A stretch of DNA of 64,000 nt from Phorcus lineatus (lineage: Eukaryota; Mollusca; Gastropoda; Trochida; Trochidae). Below, piece after piece: positions 22,401 through 31,024 of the stretch. Made by a program: the position numbers and the translations under genes. Location of the stretch: positions 20,191,748 to 20,255,747 of the forward strand of contig OV121082.1 in assembly GCA_921293015.1 (NCBI GenBank), written 5' to 3'. Within the stretch, counting starts at the first letter, position 1; the number at the start of each line of letters is the position of its first letter. Below the pieces are notes generated by a model, which had not been told where the DNA came from, ran no database searches, and was given only the letters and a program-made list of their open reading frames with translations.

Positions 22401-25400
22401 AATTGTTTTTTTCAGTTATGATTAATTTCATGGAACTATGGTGGAAGTATGGTATTAACTGCGAAATAAAATAACCAAGCACATTTAATTAAAAGAAAAA
22501 TCATTTGGTCATTTGGATGAGAAGTTTTGTAAAGGTATGAGCACTTAAAGTGCATGAAATTATTGCAGTGAAATTGAAATGGGTTTTCATCTTTATCTCA
22601 TTGGGCGTTGAAATATCCTCAGTTCAAGGTCTAGTTGTGTACAAACCGGTTAAAGCAGCTTAAATGAAGTTGACCAGTGTCCCCGGAATCACAAAACACT
22701 AGTAACATCAGCTGCCACCACGTATCTGATAACTGCATCCACTCTTCTTGGCATACCCCTAACCAGGCTGCTTAACATTTTTGCTGTGTATTAGTTTATG
22801 GTTATAACACAACGTAGGAGAAACATGTAACTAAGGGTAACAATTTTGTTGATTTAGTAAGCTGGTAACTAGGAGTGCATACACGTAAAGGAAAGGTGGG
22901 CGGGATAGCTCAGTGGTTAGCGCGTTCGGCTTTGAATCAAGAGGTCCGTGGTTCGAATCCCGCCAGGGGCTCGGCAACTTTGTCTGCAGTAGAGAACTGT
23001 TCTGCACGCAGTAAGGTTTGGGTGCAATGCTACACTGAATTTCACCGCGGTTCCACCCATGGTTCGCTATTTCCAGCCGATGCTCGCAGGTTTCACCGCA
23101 ATGCATAGCCGCAGTGGTGTTGCGGGCTTTCTTCCTGCAATAATACTAGCAGCCTAGATATAATAAATAATCTTGAAAGCGGCGTTAAACAACAACCCAA
23201 CCCACCACGTAAAGGAAAGCGCTTCATCGGCCATAAGTGTGAAAAGCCTTATTGCGTAATTACATGGCATTGATTATTATTATCATAAGTTATATGTTTT
23301 AAATATTTGGATATTCTCTTCAGAAATAATGTTGAATTTGTTAAAAGTAAAGCCCACTTTTTCAAGTAATTCTCCTAAAAAAAACATGGCGGACCGATTG
23401 CCGATATGACTAACTCTTTTAAAGATGACAAATATATGAAGTAAAAAAAAAAAAAAATATATATCTTGTTCAATCGGTAGGTTCAACTCACTAGTCACAC
23501 AGCTCATGTTATGTGCAAGGAAGCTCAAGCCAACTTCACAATCACATCTTCCCTGGTAGCACATAGAATTCACGTAGGAACAATCCGCAGCTGAGTTGCA
23601 TTTGATGCCGAATTCTGGAAGAAGGAAATGAGTTATAAAATAGTATTAATTAAGTTGGTATACTCAGAATGTAAAAAAGGCATATATATTTTCAAAATAT
23701 ACAAAATATTTTCCTGAACGTCTGAAGAATAACTGACAATACATAATAATTCCTTATCTTTCTGCTAAGTCGTGGTCACCAAGAGCTAAATAAATCCCTT
23801 CATTATCGTCTTTCGAGTGCTAGAAGTTCTGCTACTGTACACCATAACAACCTGTAGGTTACTTGCCAAAGGAATGGACCATCAGATCCCAAAACACTCT
23901 TTCATTATAGAGAAGGTTTTCATGACTAGTCGATTAAGGATATTCGCTTGAAGTGAAATCACAAGTTTGTACATAACAAGAATATTTTCAATATCATCCA
24001 ATGTCTAATTCTTCTAAAATAATATTGAATTTTTAGCTCATCTGACCTGATTAGTCCGTTGGATTGATGTCATGGCATGTGTATGTCGTCTATATTCACC
24101 TTTTCTCAAACAAATAGAAAATACCTAGTAAAATGAAACGTTTTTAGACAGCTTAGCTGATTTGGATTCTAATTCATAGATATGGTGACCCTGTTACCCC
24201 TCATGATATTACCTATTTTCAACTTCGTCTTCAGAATCAGAGGCTTAAGGTAACACAGAGTACAATATGTTTCAACATTATGTATGTCGCTTAATTAGTA
24301 ACCAATATACCATGTGTCCTGCGTAAAGTTCAAGTCATGTGGAAATAATTGCATTTTCATCAATTAAATGCCAAAATTATGATGTTTAATAACATCGAAA
24401 AAAGCAATTTGTGCTACGATGTTGAAATTCTACGTCCAATATGCATGTTTACCACTTATATAATATGCTTAACACTGCCATACCATATTTGTTGTTGTGT
24501 CTGCTGTAGATAAGTTTCCAAAATTAAATTCGACTGTCACTGTCCGGTTTTCGATTACAAATCACAGTTTTTTGCTGCTTATTTCTCAGTATACTGAATT
24601 GATATTAATTAAAATGGTACTTATCACATACAACCAATAGTTCTCGATATAATAACACCATTTTTAGAGTTTCACATTTTTGACACCAACAACATACTCT
24701 GTGTCCCTTTAAAAGATAAAGTCTTATATAGAGGATTGCTAGTTAGAGAGGGCCGCAAATAAGCGCGACGGGCTGCACCCTAAACACCTATCTTTATCTT
24801 CTCCAGTAGCAAAAGGCCTAAAACCCTAAAAGCTTGTGTACAGAGTCCTTTGTTGATGAAAATTATTAAAAATCAATATGATCCTCATTATTTTTGGATA
24901 AATTCTCAATGACCATGATGAACTGATGGCGCTATTTTGAAGTAAAGATTTGGACAAATTGAACGGTGACTGAGTCAAGTATCAATCATGAATATAGGCC
25001 TGTGATACTGAAGGGGCTTAATAAAATTAAATATATGCGTAAAGATCCTTAATCTTAATGAGGATTATGGTAGTAGTGCAGGGCGTACGTCGGCGGTAAG
25101 AATATTTCCAGTAGGAAATCAAAGTTGTGGGTGTGAATGATTCCCAAAAATTCTTTTGCTAACCTATGTTTTGAGCACCTACCGAGATTCCAGCAGACTC
25201 CAAAGGCGGCAAAATGTTTTTATCAATACCATCTGCAAAATATTTGCCAATGAAAAACTTTTCTCTTAGAAAGATTGCTGTTCCTAAAGAAAGCCTATGT
25301 CATATGTATCTTGTTGTCAAGGAGACTCAACGTTTAAATTCTAGCCCATCCCTTCCCCCTCCCATGTAAAGAGTGTGGATGCGTTGTTGACTCTTAGTTT

Positions 25401-27853
25401 TCCATGCATCAATTGATTCATTAACATGATCGCGTGTGAAACAGTATTACCCTTTGTAACTGCTCTCAGTTTCAGTAAGGACAAATCATTTCAAATGACT
25501 GTTAATAGAAAACTTTTACATTATTGATGATGCTTTTTATTCTTCAGATTTAGGTCGGTAAAGTATTCAGGATATATAAGTGAACAAAATACGAATTTCA
25601 CGTTAATAATTATTTATGTTCGTAAATGTATATACAAATGTTCTTTTAAGTTTGTTTAGTAAAGAACTTTTAAAGGCTATTGATGACTATTCAATTTACG
25701 CTACATTTTCTTCAGCGAATGGAAGATTTTTTATATCCTAAATACTTTACGAATGGATATGCAGTTCTCAGTGAAGTCACAAAGGTATCTATACATGCAT
25801 ATGCTTGTTTATTCAATTTAGCATGGACGAAATGGGTTTTGTTTAGTAAACCTGTTTCGACTTCTGACACACTTAAGTTTCAACATTACATATATTGACA
25901 TGCTATTATAATATTATTCTTGTTTCAGCTGACCGAAATAAAATCATTGTTATGGTTTTAAATTCTTAATGTTTCTTTGATTTGGTCAAAATATTATATT
26001 TTCTAGTACAACGATAATTGATATACAATAATAAATATTTTAAAACTTACTGAACGTTAGATATAGAAAATTGAAGGAAAACAAATAATGTTATACCGTT
26101 TAACGCAGTTCCTTAATTTCATCCGTCATTGTATATTAAACTACAACTAATAACTTAAAAAATTATAAAAAATCTGACTGTCAGCCTCAAATTTTACAGA
26201 GGCACTTTTTTGGACAGACATATATTGTTATTTCTACATAAACTCTCAGATGTATAATCTGGTTAATCAAATTAAATAATTATACGGCCAGTATGTATAT
26301 TTATTACATACCCATGTAATCTTACGATAGTAATACGTAATGAAATACAATGAATTCCGTATTGCACTCCTCAATCCGTATTGCACTCCGTATTGCACTT
26401 CTCACGGAACTACTTTCTCAGCGAGAGAGGTATCATGTCAGCTATTTTTAGAACTGTGCCGAACGTCAACGAATGTTTCAAGTTATGAATGTTTATATTG
26501 TATTCAAATGAAATGTTGATATACATGTAAGTGATATGCACGTGTCATTAACGAAATTTTAAACATGTGAACAAATATCTTGCGTCTGTTTTAAAAAAAA
26601 ATATTCACCACAGTTTTGTGTGCACTCTATTGCCATGTGACGTCATAGGTGGAGGAATGTGATGACGTAAGATTTCGTGAAAGGGTTGGCGGAGTAATTT
26701 CTTTAGGTTAAGGCAACACGTAAACACTCTTCCGTGTTCGGCGGCTTTATTTGAAGTAAATTAAACGAAAAAAGGGTATGTAATAAATATAGAACGTCAT
26801 TCTAGTGCATTTTTTCGCTTGTATTGAACTCGTAGATGTCACAAAGAGCAAGAAACAACTCGTTCTGCGAACTCGTTGTTTCTTTGCTCTTAGTGACATC
26901 TACTCGTTCAATACAAGCGAAAAAATGCACTAGAATGACGTTCTATATATATATTTTATTCTTTCTTATTCAGTACAGATATTTCGGTTTCAATTGTTTT
27001 CAAGCATAGATTAGAATGATAGGACCTACCAATTTCGTACAAAGGTAGATGTCGATACACAAATGTTGGATTGTATATTGTAACACTTAGTAAAAACCAA
27101 AGAAACATGCCGTTTTATGTTTCACATAACATAATAAGGATTGTAACCTTATGAGTAAGGGAGTTCCAATTTAAATCTGGGGATAGGGGTATAAACATAT
27201 ACCACAATTTATATTCTTATGTGTGAGGAAGTAAGTTTGAATCTAATAGTGTCGACACAAATAGAATATGTGTATGGCCTTTATGAAGGAATTTGGAGGG
27301 GGTGGGTCGGCAACCTAGGCGTGACTGCTCTATGCTTTCAATTTTACACATCATATATTTTTTTATGACGAAACATCAATTATATTTAAAGAAATGTATT
27401 TAGCAATGTGTTTAAACTTCAAAATAGTCTCTAATATCCCTGATGTTGATTGCGCGATGTGTTTAACCAGTAAATGATTATGATGAGCTGTACTCATTGC
27501 GGTGAAGTACGATGATGACTCTTGAATGAAACATATCTGTCCGTCATGACGTTTGAGTGAAAAAAAATGTTAAAACTGCACATCTGGACGGGACTAAAAA
27601 ACAGTTCATATACTTTACCTGTTGGCGTTTTGAAATAGTCGTATCCTGGTTGAGGAGTGAGTTCTGTCGTGTTCCCATGCCGGGTCAAACTGACCAAACA
27701 GGACATCAGGTCCTCACTGTAGAAGAAGGAAGAACAACCGGCGGTATTCACACAAAGGCGCGCACAGTCGATGTTGCTTACCATGGGCACAAGTTGTCCG
27801 CCATCGGAGATGACGTCGGATAAAATGAGAAGAAAGACATTTTCAGAAAACAT
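16221..27853 (-). CDS. PAN-EB-PAN secreted protein, gene 2 (3 exons, 210 aa)
   Basis: Predicted join of exons 27853-27619, 23614-23492 and 16495-16221 (TAA stop included). It is a tandem paralogue of gene 1, with the same exon phases, identical lengths for exons 1 (235 nt) and 2 (123 nt), and Cys30, 34, 40, 52, 84, 90, 97, 102, 104, 117 and 121 at identical residue numbers. The leader is MFSENVFLLILSDVIS. The second PAN module ends WVFYYRHCASNPPPSG. A frame opens 22 codons upstream, but the ATG aligned with gene 1 is preferred because it starts directly at the hydrophobic leader. Role: probably an extracellular binding protein; ligand unknown. Introns of about 4.0 and 7.0 kb contain a DNA transposon, two SINE families and a TTAA MITE. 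All reading frames are intact, so both copies may be functional. Confidence 0.8.
16566..16893 (+). mobile_element. tRNA-derived SINE, second family (well preserved)
   Basis: tRNA-like head with A box 'tggcttagtggttagcatg' and B box 'ggttcgaaccc'. It is followed by 'gtccctgggcaagacacttc', a widely shared SINE body motif, then 'aggcatggaccttcacggtc' and an (att)n tail at 16873-16893. It lies in intron 2 of gene 2 only 70 bp from exon 3. Confidence 0.85.
18780..20087 (+). CDS. Transposase N-terminal part (frame-disrupted)
   Basis: The open frame begins at 18732; the ATG at 18780 (MALERCSIGYLTKTDCHKS) is the more natural start, as it opens directly into a cysteine-rich region. Zinc-binding-like motifs follow: CARAD...TVCFHHHTYF...SCVDPFEKH, LCPSCYIELG and, further on, CPKCRDF. 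The second half contains 'MLPSCWTIEQTMNEFG', a possible helix-turn-helix, and 'GTHSVCVCQIHQNVKLML'. I recognise this as a multicopy, transposon-type protein known as 'uncharacterized' in many invertebrates, but I cannot name its superfamily. The frame ends at TAG 20085-20087. The same protein continues in another frame (from about 20080) into the downstream ORF, so a one-base indel has split it. Confidence 0.7.
   Translation: MALERCSIGYLTKTDCHKSAYTKRTGLLTIGNLTENERSLLCARADMVNNTDTDTVCFHHHTYFLEKYSLYQTSCVDPFEKHLNTVLPDKATAINDLASKRVKPGQKLCPSCYIELGRKQSEVTDLEPNYEVEQNVTELSEQLEPFNPGLTAEGLTPFHPQTISKRDRETYLKRKVAQVESAVVTKVAKTFDMNPSELYPSSTKCPKCRDFNELITEMKTKFKSSSRSVKMQILTMLPSCWTIEQTMNEFGTTRYMVKQSRALRKQCGFMASPRSYIGHPLPQDVLSRVQQYFENDNISRMCPGMKEFVSVRINGEKVHKQKRLLLGNLKELYVSFKEETSNLYKISFSKFCELRPKWCISSGAPGTHSVCVCQIHQNVKLMLAALPGLNLNIQGLLQKVVCNTQAQECMLYRCDNCPGINALKSVIQSHLEEEV
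20081..21358 (+). CDS. Transposase catalytic part (continuation in another frame)
   Basis: The frame is open from about 20072; the first ATG is at 20204, but codons before it (GLDEEDEIFHKVWVHTDRTN) fit as continuation of the upstream part. Numbered from that ATG, candidate catalytic acids are Asp32 in IILLDFAENYSF and Asp115 in IMYFSDGAASQYKNY. The third region is 'EWHFFATSHGKNACDGIGGT' (about 143-161). This D...D...(D/E) arrangement fits an RNase-H-fold DDE/D transposase. A C-terminal segment (about 270-384) is basic and without known motif. Length with the upstream part is about 860 aa. It is flanked by long inverted repeats. Confidence 0.68.
   Translation, partial: GLDEEDEIFHKVWVHTDRTNLITTSSSPQDFLDVLLRKIDDLTVHHFTAKSQSAFMARLKNQLDDDTAIILLDFAENYSFVVQDAVQGFHWDNSQATVHPVVVYHRQNDELKHLSVAVISDHLKHDCVTVHVFLKHVLHHVKTCLPGIRKIMYFSDGAASQYKNYKNFVNLCFHEADFGLKAEWHFFATSHGKNACDGIGGTIKRFAAKASLQAPLQNQITTPQQLFDWAVISIPATKILFVSKEEIELETENQDLRFSSCSTVPGTRSHHAFIPIGATELAIKRVSQSTESTLVTFRKKEVRKTEITPRTYVALVIDHDWTFGNVISVDEDNEDMIIDVLIPSRIEPQTFKTPRRKAKVTLPFDHVISKVDVDISLRYFKLSPESHKSICQKFKEFASKHFGSNQFASGHFIWLVDIQLDLKIK
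22271..22881. other. Intron 2 of gene 2 between transposon and SINE
   Basis: No gene or further repeat recognised. The outer end of the transposon's right TIR may extend to about 22340. Confidence 0.4.
22896..23205 (+). mobile_element. Full-length tRNA-derived SINE with 14-bp target duplication
   Basis: The tRNA-like head begins gggcgggatagctcagtggt with B box 'ggttcgaatcccgcc'. The body includes 'ggctcggcaactttgtctgc', 'gtaaggtttgggtgcaatgc' and 'ggtttcaccgcaatgcatag', and the tail is 'aatcttgaaagcggcgttaa'. A perfect repeat 'cacgtaaaggaaag' flanks it (22882-22895 and 23206-23219). This is the reference copy for five degraded relatives between 28 and 36 kb. Confidence 0.93.
23492..23614 (-). 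CDS. Gene 2 exon 2: EB/EGF-like module
   Basis: 123 nt with acceptor cttcttccag|AATTCGG and donor ACTA|GTGAGT. It encodes EFGIKCNSAADCSYVNSMCY, then QGRCDCEVGLSFLAHNMSC. Six cysteines. The sequence is longer in the open frame, but the paralogue fixes the donor. Confidence 0.85.
23615..24244. other. Intron 1 of gene 2, exon-proximal part
   Basis: The first ~40 bp upstream of exon 2 resemble gene 1. The rest holds no recognised feature. Confidence 0.45.
24245..24712. mobile_element. TTAA-flanked MITE, copy 1
   Basis: Bounded by TTAA at both ends. The left terminus 'ttaaggtaacacagagta' is inverse to the right 'catactctgtgtccctttaa'. The interior matches copy 2 at 56011-56480 ('atatgcttaacactgccata', 'gataagtttcc.aaatta', 'actgtccggttttcgat'). 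TTAA duplication suggests piggyBac- or Kolobok-type mobilisation. It lies in intron 1 of gene 2. Confidence 0.85.
24713..26640. other. Intron 1 of gene 2, AT-rich, no gene
   Basis: No exon-like or repeat element recognised apart from a triple 'ccgtattgcact' near 26357-26399. The short frame at 25680-25898 has no known relative. Confidence 0.4.
26789..26946. repeat. Long near-perfect palindrome (~77-bp arms)
   Basis: The left arm starts 'atagaacgtcattctagtgc' and the right ends 'gcactagaatgacgttctat'. The arms also share 'cgcttgtattgaac', 'gatgtcac.aagagca' and 'agaaacaactcgtt' in mirror order around a loop of about 5 bp. The preceding GC-richer stretch with TGACGTCA (26640-26700) may belong to the same fold-back element. 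It lies in intron 1 of gene 2. Confidence 0.92.
26947..27618. other. Intron 1 of gene 2, no recognised feature
   Basis: AT-rich intron sequence running to the exon 1 donor. Nothing further seen. Confidence 0.4.
27619..27853 (-). CDS. Gene 2 exon 1: leader + PAN/Apple-like module
   Basis: 235 nt ending ACAG|GTAAAGTA. It encodes NIDCARLCVNTAGCSSFFYS, near-identical in motif to gene 1. The sequence just upstream (27854-28020) resembles 11895-12060 upstream of gene 1, so the promoter/5' UTR was duplicated too. Confidence 0.83.
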
Positions 27854-28097
27854 GACTACTCTTGAAAACCTTACCACACGATGCTTCCCTGATAATTGCT
27901 TGACTAATCTATGTGGCAAAGCCTACCCTTGAACTTATTGATTTTAAATGTTTACCAGGTCGCGTTGTTTTGAAATATTGACTGAACAACGCTTATAACT
28001 TTTTAACTAAGAAACCTGTTTCCACCTACCAACGGCTCTATATATTTAGTATTTAGAAATCGAAGGCATCGTAATGGTTGAGGTGATTTTGGGTTTT

Positions 28098-28345
28098 TAC
28101 GCCACATTGAAGAGTATTTGGTGGTTGCTTGTATTATTGCAGGGAAAAAGCCCACATGACCACTGTGGCTTTACAATGCGATGAAACATGCGAGCATTGG
28201 CTGGCACTAGCGAACAATTGGTAGTACTGAAAGCATTGCACCCAAAACTTACTGCGTGTAGAACAGCTCTCCACCGGAGACAAAGTTGACGATCCCCTGG
28301 CGCCTGAAGCCGAACGCGCTAACTACTACTGTAAACCGCCTCTTT
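28098..28345 (-). mobile_element. Degraded SINE (22896 family)
   Basis: Minus-strand copy. Recognisable pieces are 'attattgcagggaaaaagcc', 'gcgatgaaacatgcgagcat', 'gcattgcacccaaaacttac' and 'agccgaacgcgctaac'. The tRNA-like head is damaged and the tail altered. Confidence 0.75.
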
Positions 28346-28489
28346 ATTTTTAGGAATTTAATTCCAATAATTGTGTAACTATTAAGTATAAAATATTGTT
28401 CCCTGTTTTCAGAGAATGGGTATCAACACAATGACTCTATTTCCAATACCATGCCTATACCAGACATCGTTATCATTGTTCTAGTCAAT

Positions 28490-28660
28490 AAACAGCAAAT
28501 AGCCGACAACCCTCCGCTTTTTAAAGCAAAACTTAACAACCCTTATCTTGATATAGCCAAAGCTCCGCCTGTTCTAGACAACCCTTACTTTGATCTAGCC
28601 AATGCTCCGCCTGTACCAGTCAGACCATATCTTTTTCTAGCCATCACTCTGCTTATTTAA
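28490..28660. repeat. Short degenerate ~44-bp tandem repeat
   Basis: Three imperfect units around 'acaacccttactttgatcta' and 'gcca.tgctccgcctgt'. The open plus-strand frame (28451-28660) across it gives a Pro-rich repeat peptide of unknown meaning; I do not call it a gene. Confidence 0.45.
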
Positions 28661-28959
28661 ACCAATGCACAATGCTTAACCATATGACTAATTATCTTAC
28701 AGTGCTGTGGTGGTTTGCGCGCTTCAGAGACTCTGAGAGCTAAAACAACCTGGGCGTACATACTTCTGGTAGGGCCGCCTAAGCTGGATAGGTCGACGGG
28801 TAGAAGCTAGATCAAATTTGACTCGTTCTTAAACCTGTTGTATTTAATTTCTCTTACGATGTCATTTTTTTCGTCATTTCACTCAAAATGGACATATCAT
28901 ACAAAAATGGTATTATGACTCTATGTGAGGTATCATACATAATGGTCAGAGTCTTTTCA

Positions 28960-30500
28960 TCTACAGCAATGCCAAGTTTTCTACCTTCTTCTATCATGAA
29001 ATTATGGTTTGAGCGCTAAATTTTGTTAATGCAATTCTGTAAGTTCGGATTTTTGCAATTGACAAATATTGTTCGCAACCAAAACTAACTTTTACATTTA
29101 TATACAACTGAAATTTGGAATGGTTAAAAATATATTCTAACCACATTTGGTTATCGATACATAAACATCGCTCCTTAAAGGTTGTCATAAAAGTCACCGT
29201 CTGCTCCAAGAAAGTCTACGATATCATTAAGTACAGTGAAAATAACAAGGGAGATAACTGGCAACCTTGCTTTACACCTGCCATACACCTGGAAAAAAAA
29301 TTGCTATAACCATGCATAGTTGAAACAAAACACTGGACATTCAAGTATATGTTTCGTAACAAATTAAACGTTTTGACTTGTATGTTGTTTATTCATAGCT
29401 TCTGTATAATCAACTTTTGAGGTCAATAAAATCAAATGCCGCCTGTAGGTCAAGAAAAAAGCATTACATTCTTTTCTTGTATAGCGAGAAATATTTTTCT
29501 ACTAGGGTAGAGAGTTTGGTAACCTTTCCAAAATCCTGCTTGCTTCATTATTATCAACAAAGTCAAAGAGTCTTTTATTTAATCTCGTAAAATATTTCCC
29601 CATATACTTCTAGTAGACTAATTGGGCGATCGTTACGTGGATTATTGACATTCCCTTTCACACCTCATGACCATTGACTTGGATGTGAACCTGTTTAAAT
29701 TTTACAGTTGAACAGAATGACTGATCAATACAGTTTATTGGTGCATTCTTAAAGTATTCTATTGGAATACCGCTAAAACCAGGAGCCGTCCCACAGTCAA
29801 TATCAGAAATAGCTTCATACGCTTCAACAACACTAATGGCACGATCCAACTCAAGATTGTTGTCTGTTATGTTTACTAATTCACGATGAACTGAGGTGAG
29901 GTGAGGTGAGTTGATGTTTAACGCCGCTTTCAAGATTATTTCACTTATATCGCGGCTGCTAGTATTAGTGCAGGGAGAAAGCCCGCAACACCATTGTGGC
30001 TATGCATTGCGGTGAAACATGCGAGCATCGGCTGGAACTAGCGAACCATGGGTGGTACTGCGCTGAATTTCAGTGTAGCATTGCACCCAAACCTTACTGC
30101 GTGTAGAACAGTTCTCTACTTCAGACAAAGTTGCCGAGCCCCTGGCGGGATTCGAACCACGAACCTCCTGATCCAAAGCCGAACGCGCTAACCACTGCGC
30201 TATCCCGCCCCCTCACGATGAACTGAACCAATAAAGTTAATAATTGCATCTGGTTTCTGGTTATGCTTCCAAGGTTTCTCAGTAAAGACCAGAACTGTTT
30301 ATGGTTGTTGGTAGACAGGGCGTTTTCAAGCATCTCTGTTTTATATAAGTTTTATATTTCTGTTGACACAGTTTCATGTACGATTTTCTTGCCTCTGTGT
30401 AGGCGGCTCGATCACAGTATGTTTTAGAAGCATGAAATGCCCGCACTTGACGCACCGCAGCATCTTTCCCGATGGCATTCATTAACCCACCAATTACTTC
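28960..30500 (-). mobile_element. Decayed LINE reverse-transcriptase region, split by a SINE
   Basis: Read on the minus strand from 30490: an endonuclease-RT linker (DRAAYTEARKSYMKLCQQKY), then 'NNHKQFWSLLRNLGS' (near 30310-30270). A SINE interrupts at 29895-30212. It resumes with 'LDRAISVVEAYEAI' and 'GTAPGFSGIPIEYFKNA' (29860-29745), an RT motif-A-like 'AFDFIDLK' near 29425, and 'KQGCQLSPLLFSLY' near 29270-29230. Several frameshifts and stops show it is long dead. Clade uncertain. Confidence 0.75.
29895..30212 (-). mobile_element. SINE inserted in the LINE, 14-bp target duplication
   Basis: Near full-length minus-strand copy of the 22896 family. The tRNA head is intact at 30212-30130 ('gattcgaaccacgaacctcc' on the plus strand) and the 'gtttaacgccgctttcaag' tail is at the low-coordinate end, followed by a (aggtg)n-like stretch. 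Perfect flanking repeat 'tcacgatgaactga' at 29881-29894 and 30213-30226, so it post-dates the LINE. Confidence 0.93.
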
Positions 30501-30764
30501 CCTTTGAGTTGTACTTTAGTGTTGTATTATTGCAATCATACATTGACCTTCAGGAATCTACTCTATTCATGTGAGCAATTGAGCAATGATAATTTTGAGA
30601 TGGTCCCCGCAACGATCTTATTACTGGTTCATTATTTGAATATGTAACTCTTTTTCATAGCATTTCGATAGAAAGATAAAACAGATATTGAGAATTAGCA
30701 TTTTAATTGTACTTGGATTTTAGAGAATGTCGACTGTGCAACATTGCAAATGCAATGTGGACAG

Positions 30765-31008
30765 TAGTCCTTCCTTTCGGAGCAACTTTAGAAATGGTTT
30801 GCCACCTAGAATACATGTATCTTAAACCTAATGCATACCCTAACCCTAACAGTAACCTTAGCCCTAAACCTAAACCCAAACCCTAACAAGTGAAAGGGGA
30901 ATAATATTGAAGATGTTATATCGAAGAATACATAGACATAAAGGTATGTATAGTAAATACGAAAATGGGTGGCGAACCAATTCTAAAGCTGTACCTTCCT
31001 TTCTATGG
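30765..31008. mobile_element. Inverted-repeat element with telomere-like core
   Basis: The left arm 'ccttcctttcggagcaactt' with 'tagaaatggtttgccacc' (30769-30807) is inverse to 'ggtggcgaaccaattctaaa' with 'gctgtaccttcctttc' (30967-31004). Between them at 30830-30890 is a degenerate run of 'ccctaaccctaa'-type units. No coding capacity. Confidence 0.65.
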
Positions 31009-31024
31009 CGACTGTTTCGTTATT

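Noticed and set aside
22898-22972. Apparent tRNA gene
   Set aside because: It is the tRNA-derived head of a SINE with a target duplication and SINE body. The heads at 14584, 16566, 30212, 33476 and 36018 are rejected for the same reason.
22831-23108. Frames on both strands in the SINE (also 30121-30333, 33213-33560, 35007-35216 and 35850-36065)
   Set aside because: Chance frames within SINE copies; the recurrent 'GRDSAVVSAFGF' type peptide is the tRNA-like head translated.
24050-24240. Possible additional exon of gene 2 in intron 1
   Set aside because: No cysteine-rich open frame with splice sites; gene 1 has none at the corresponding place.
30830-30890. Chromosome end
   Set aside because: The ccctaa-like units are few, degenerate and bounded by inverted arms with normal sequence on both sides.
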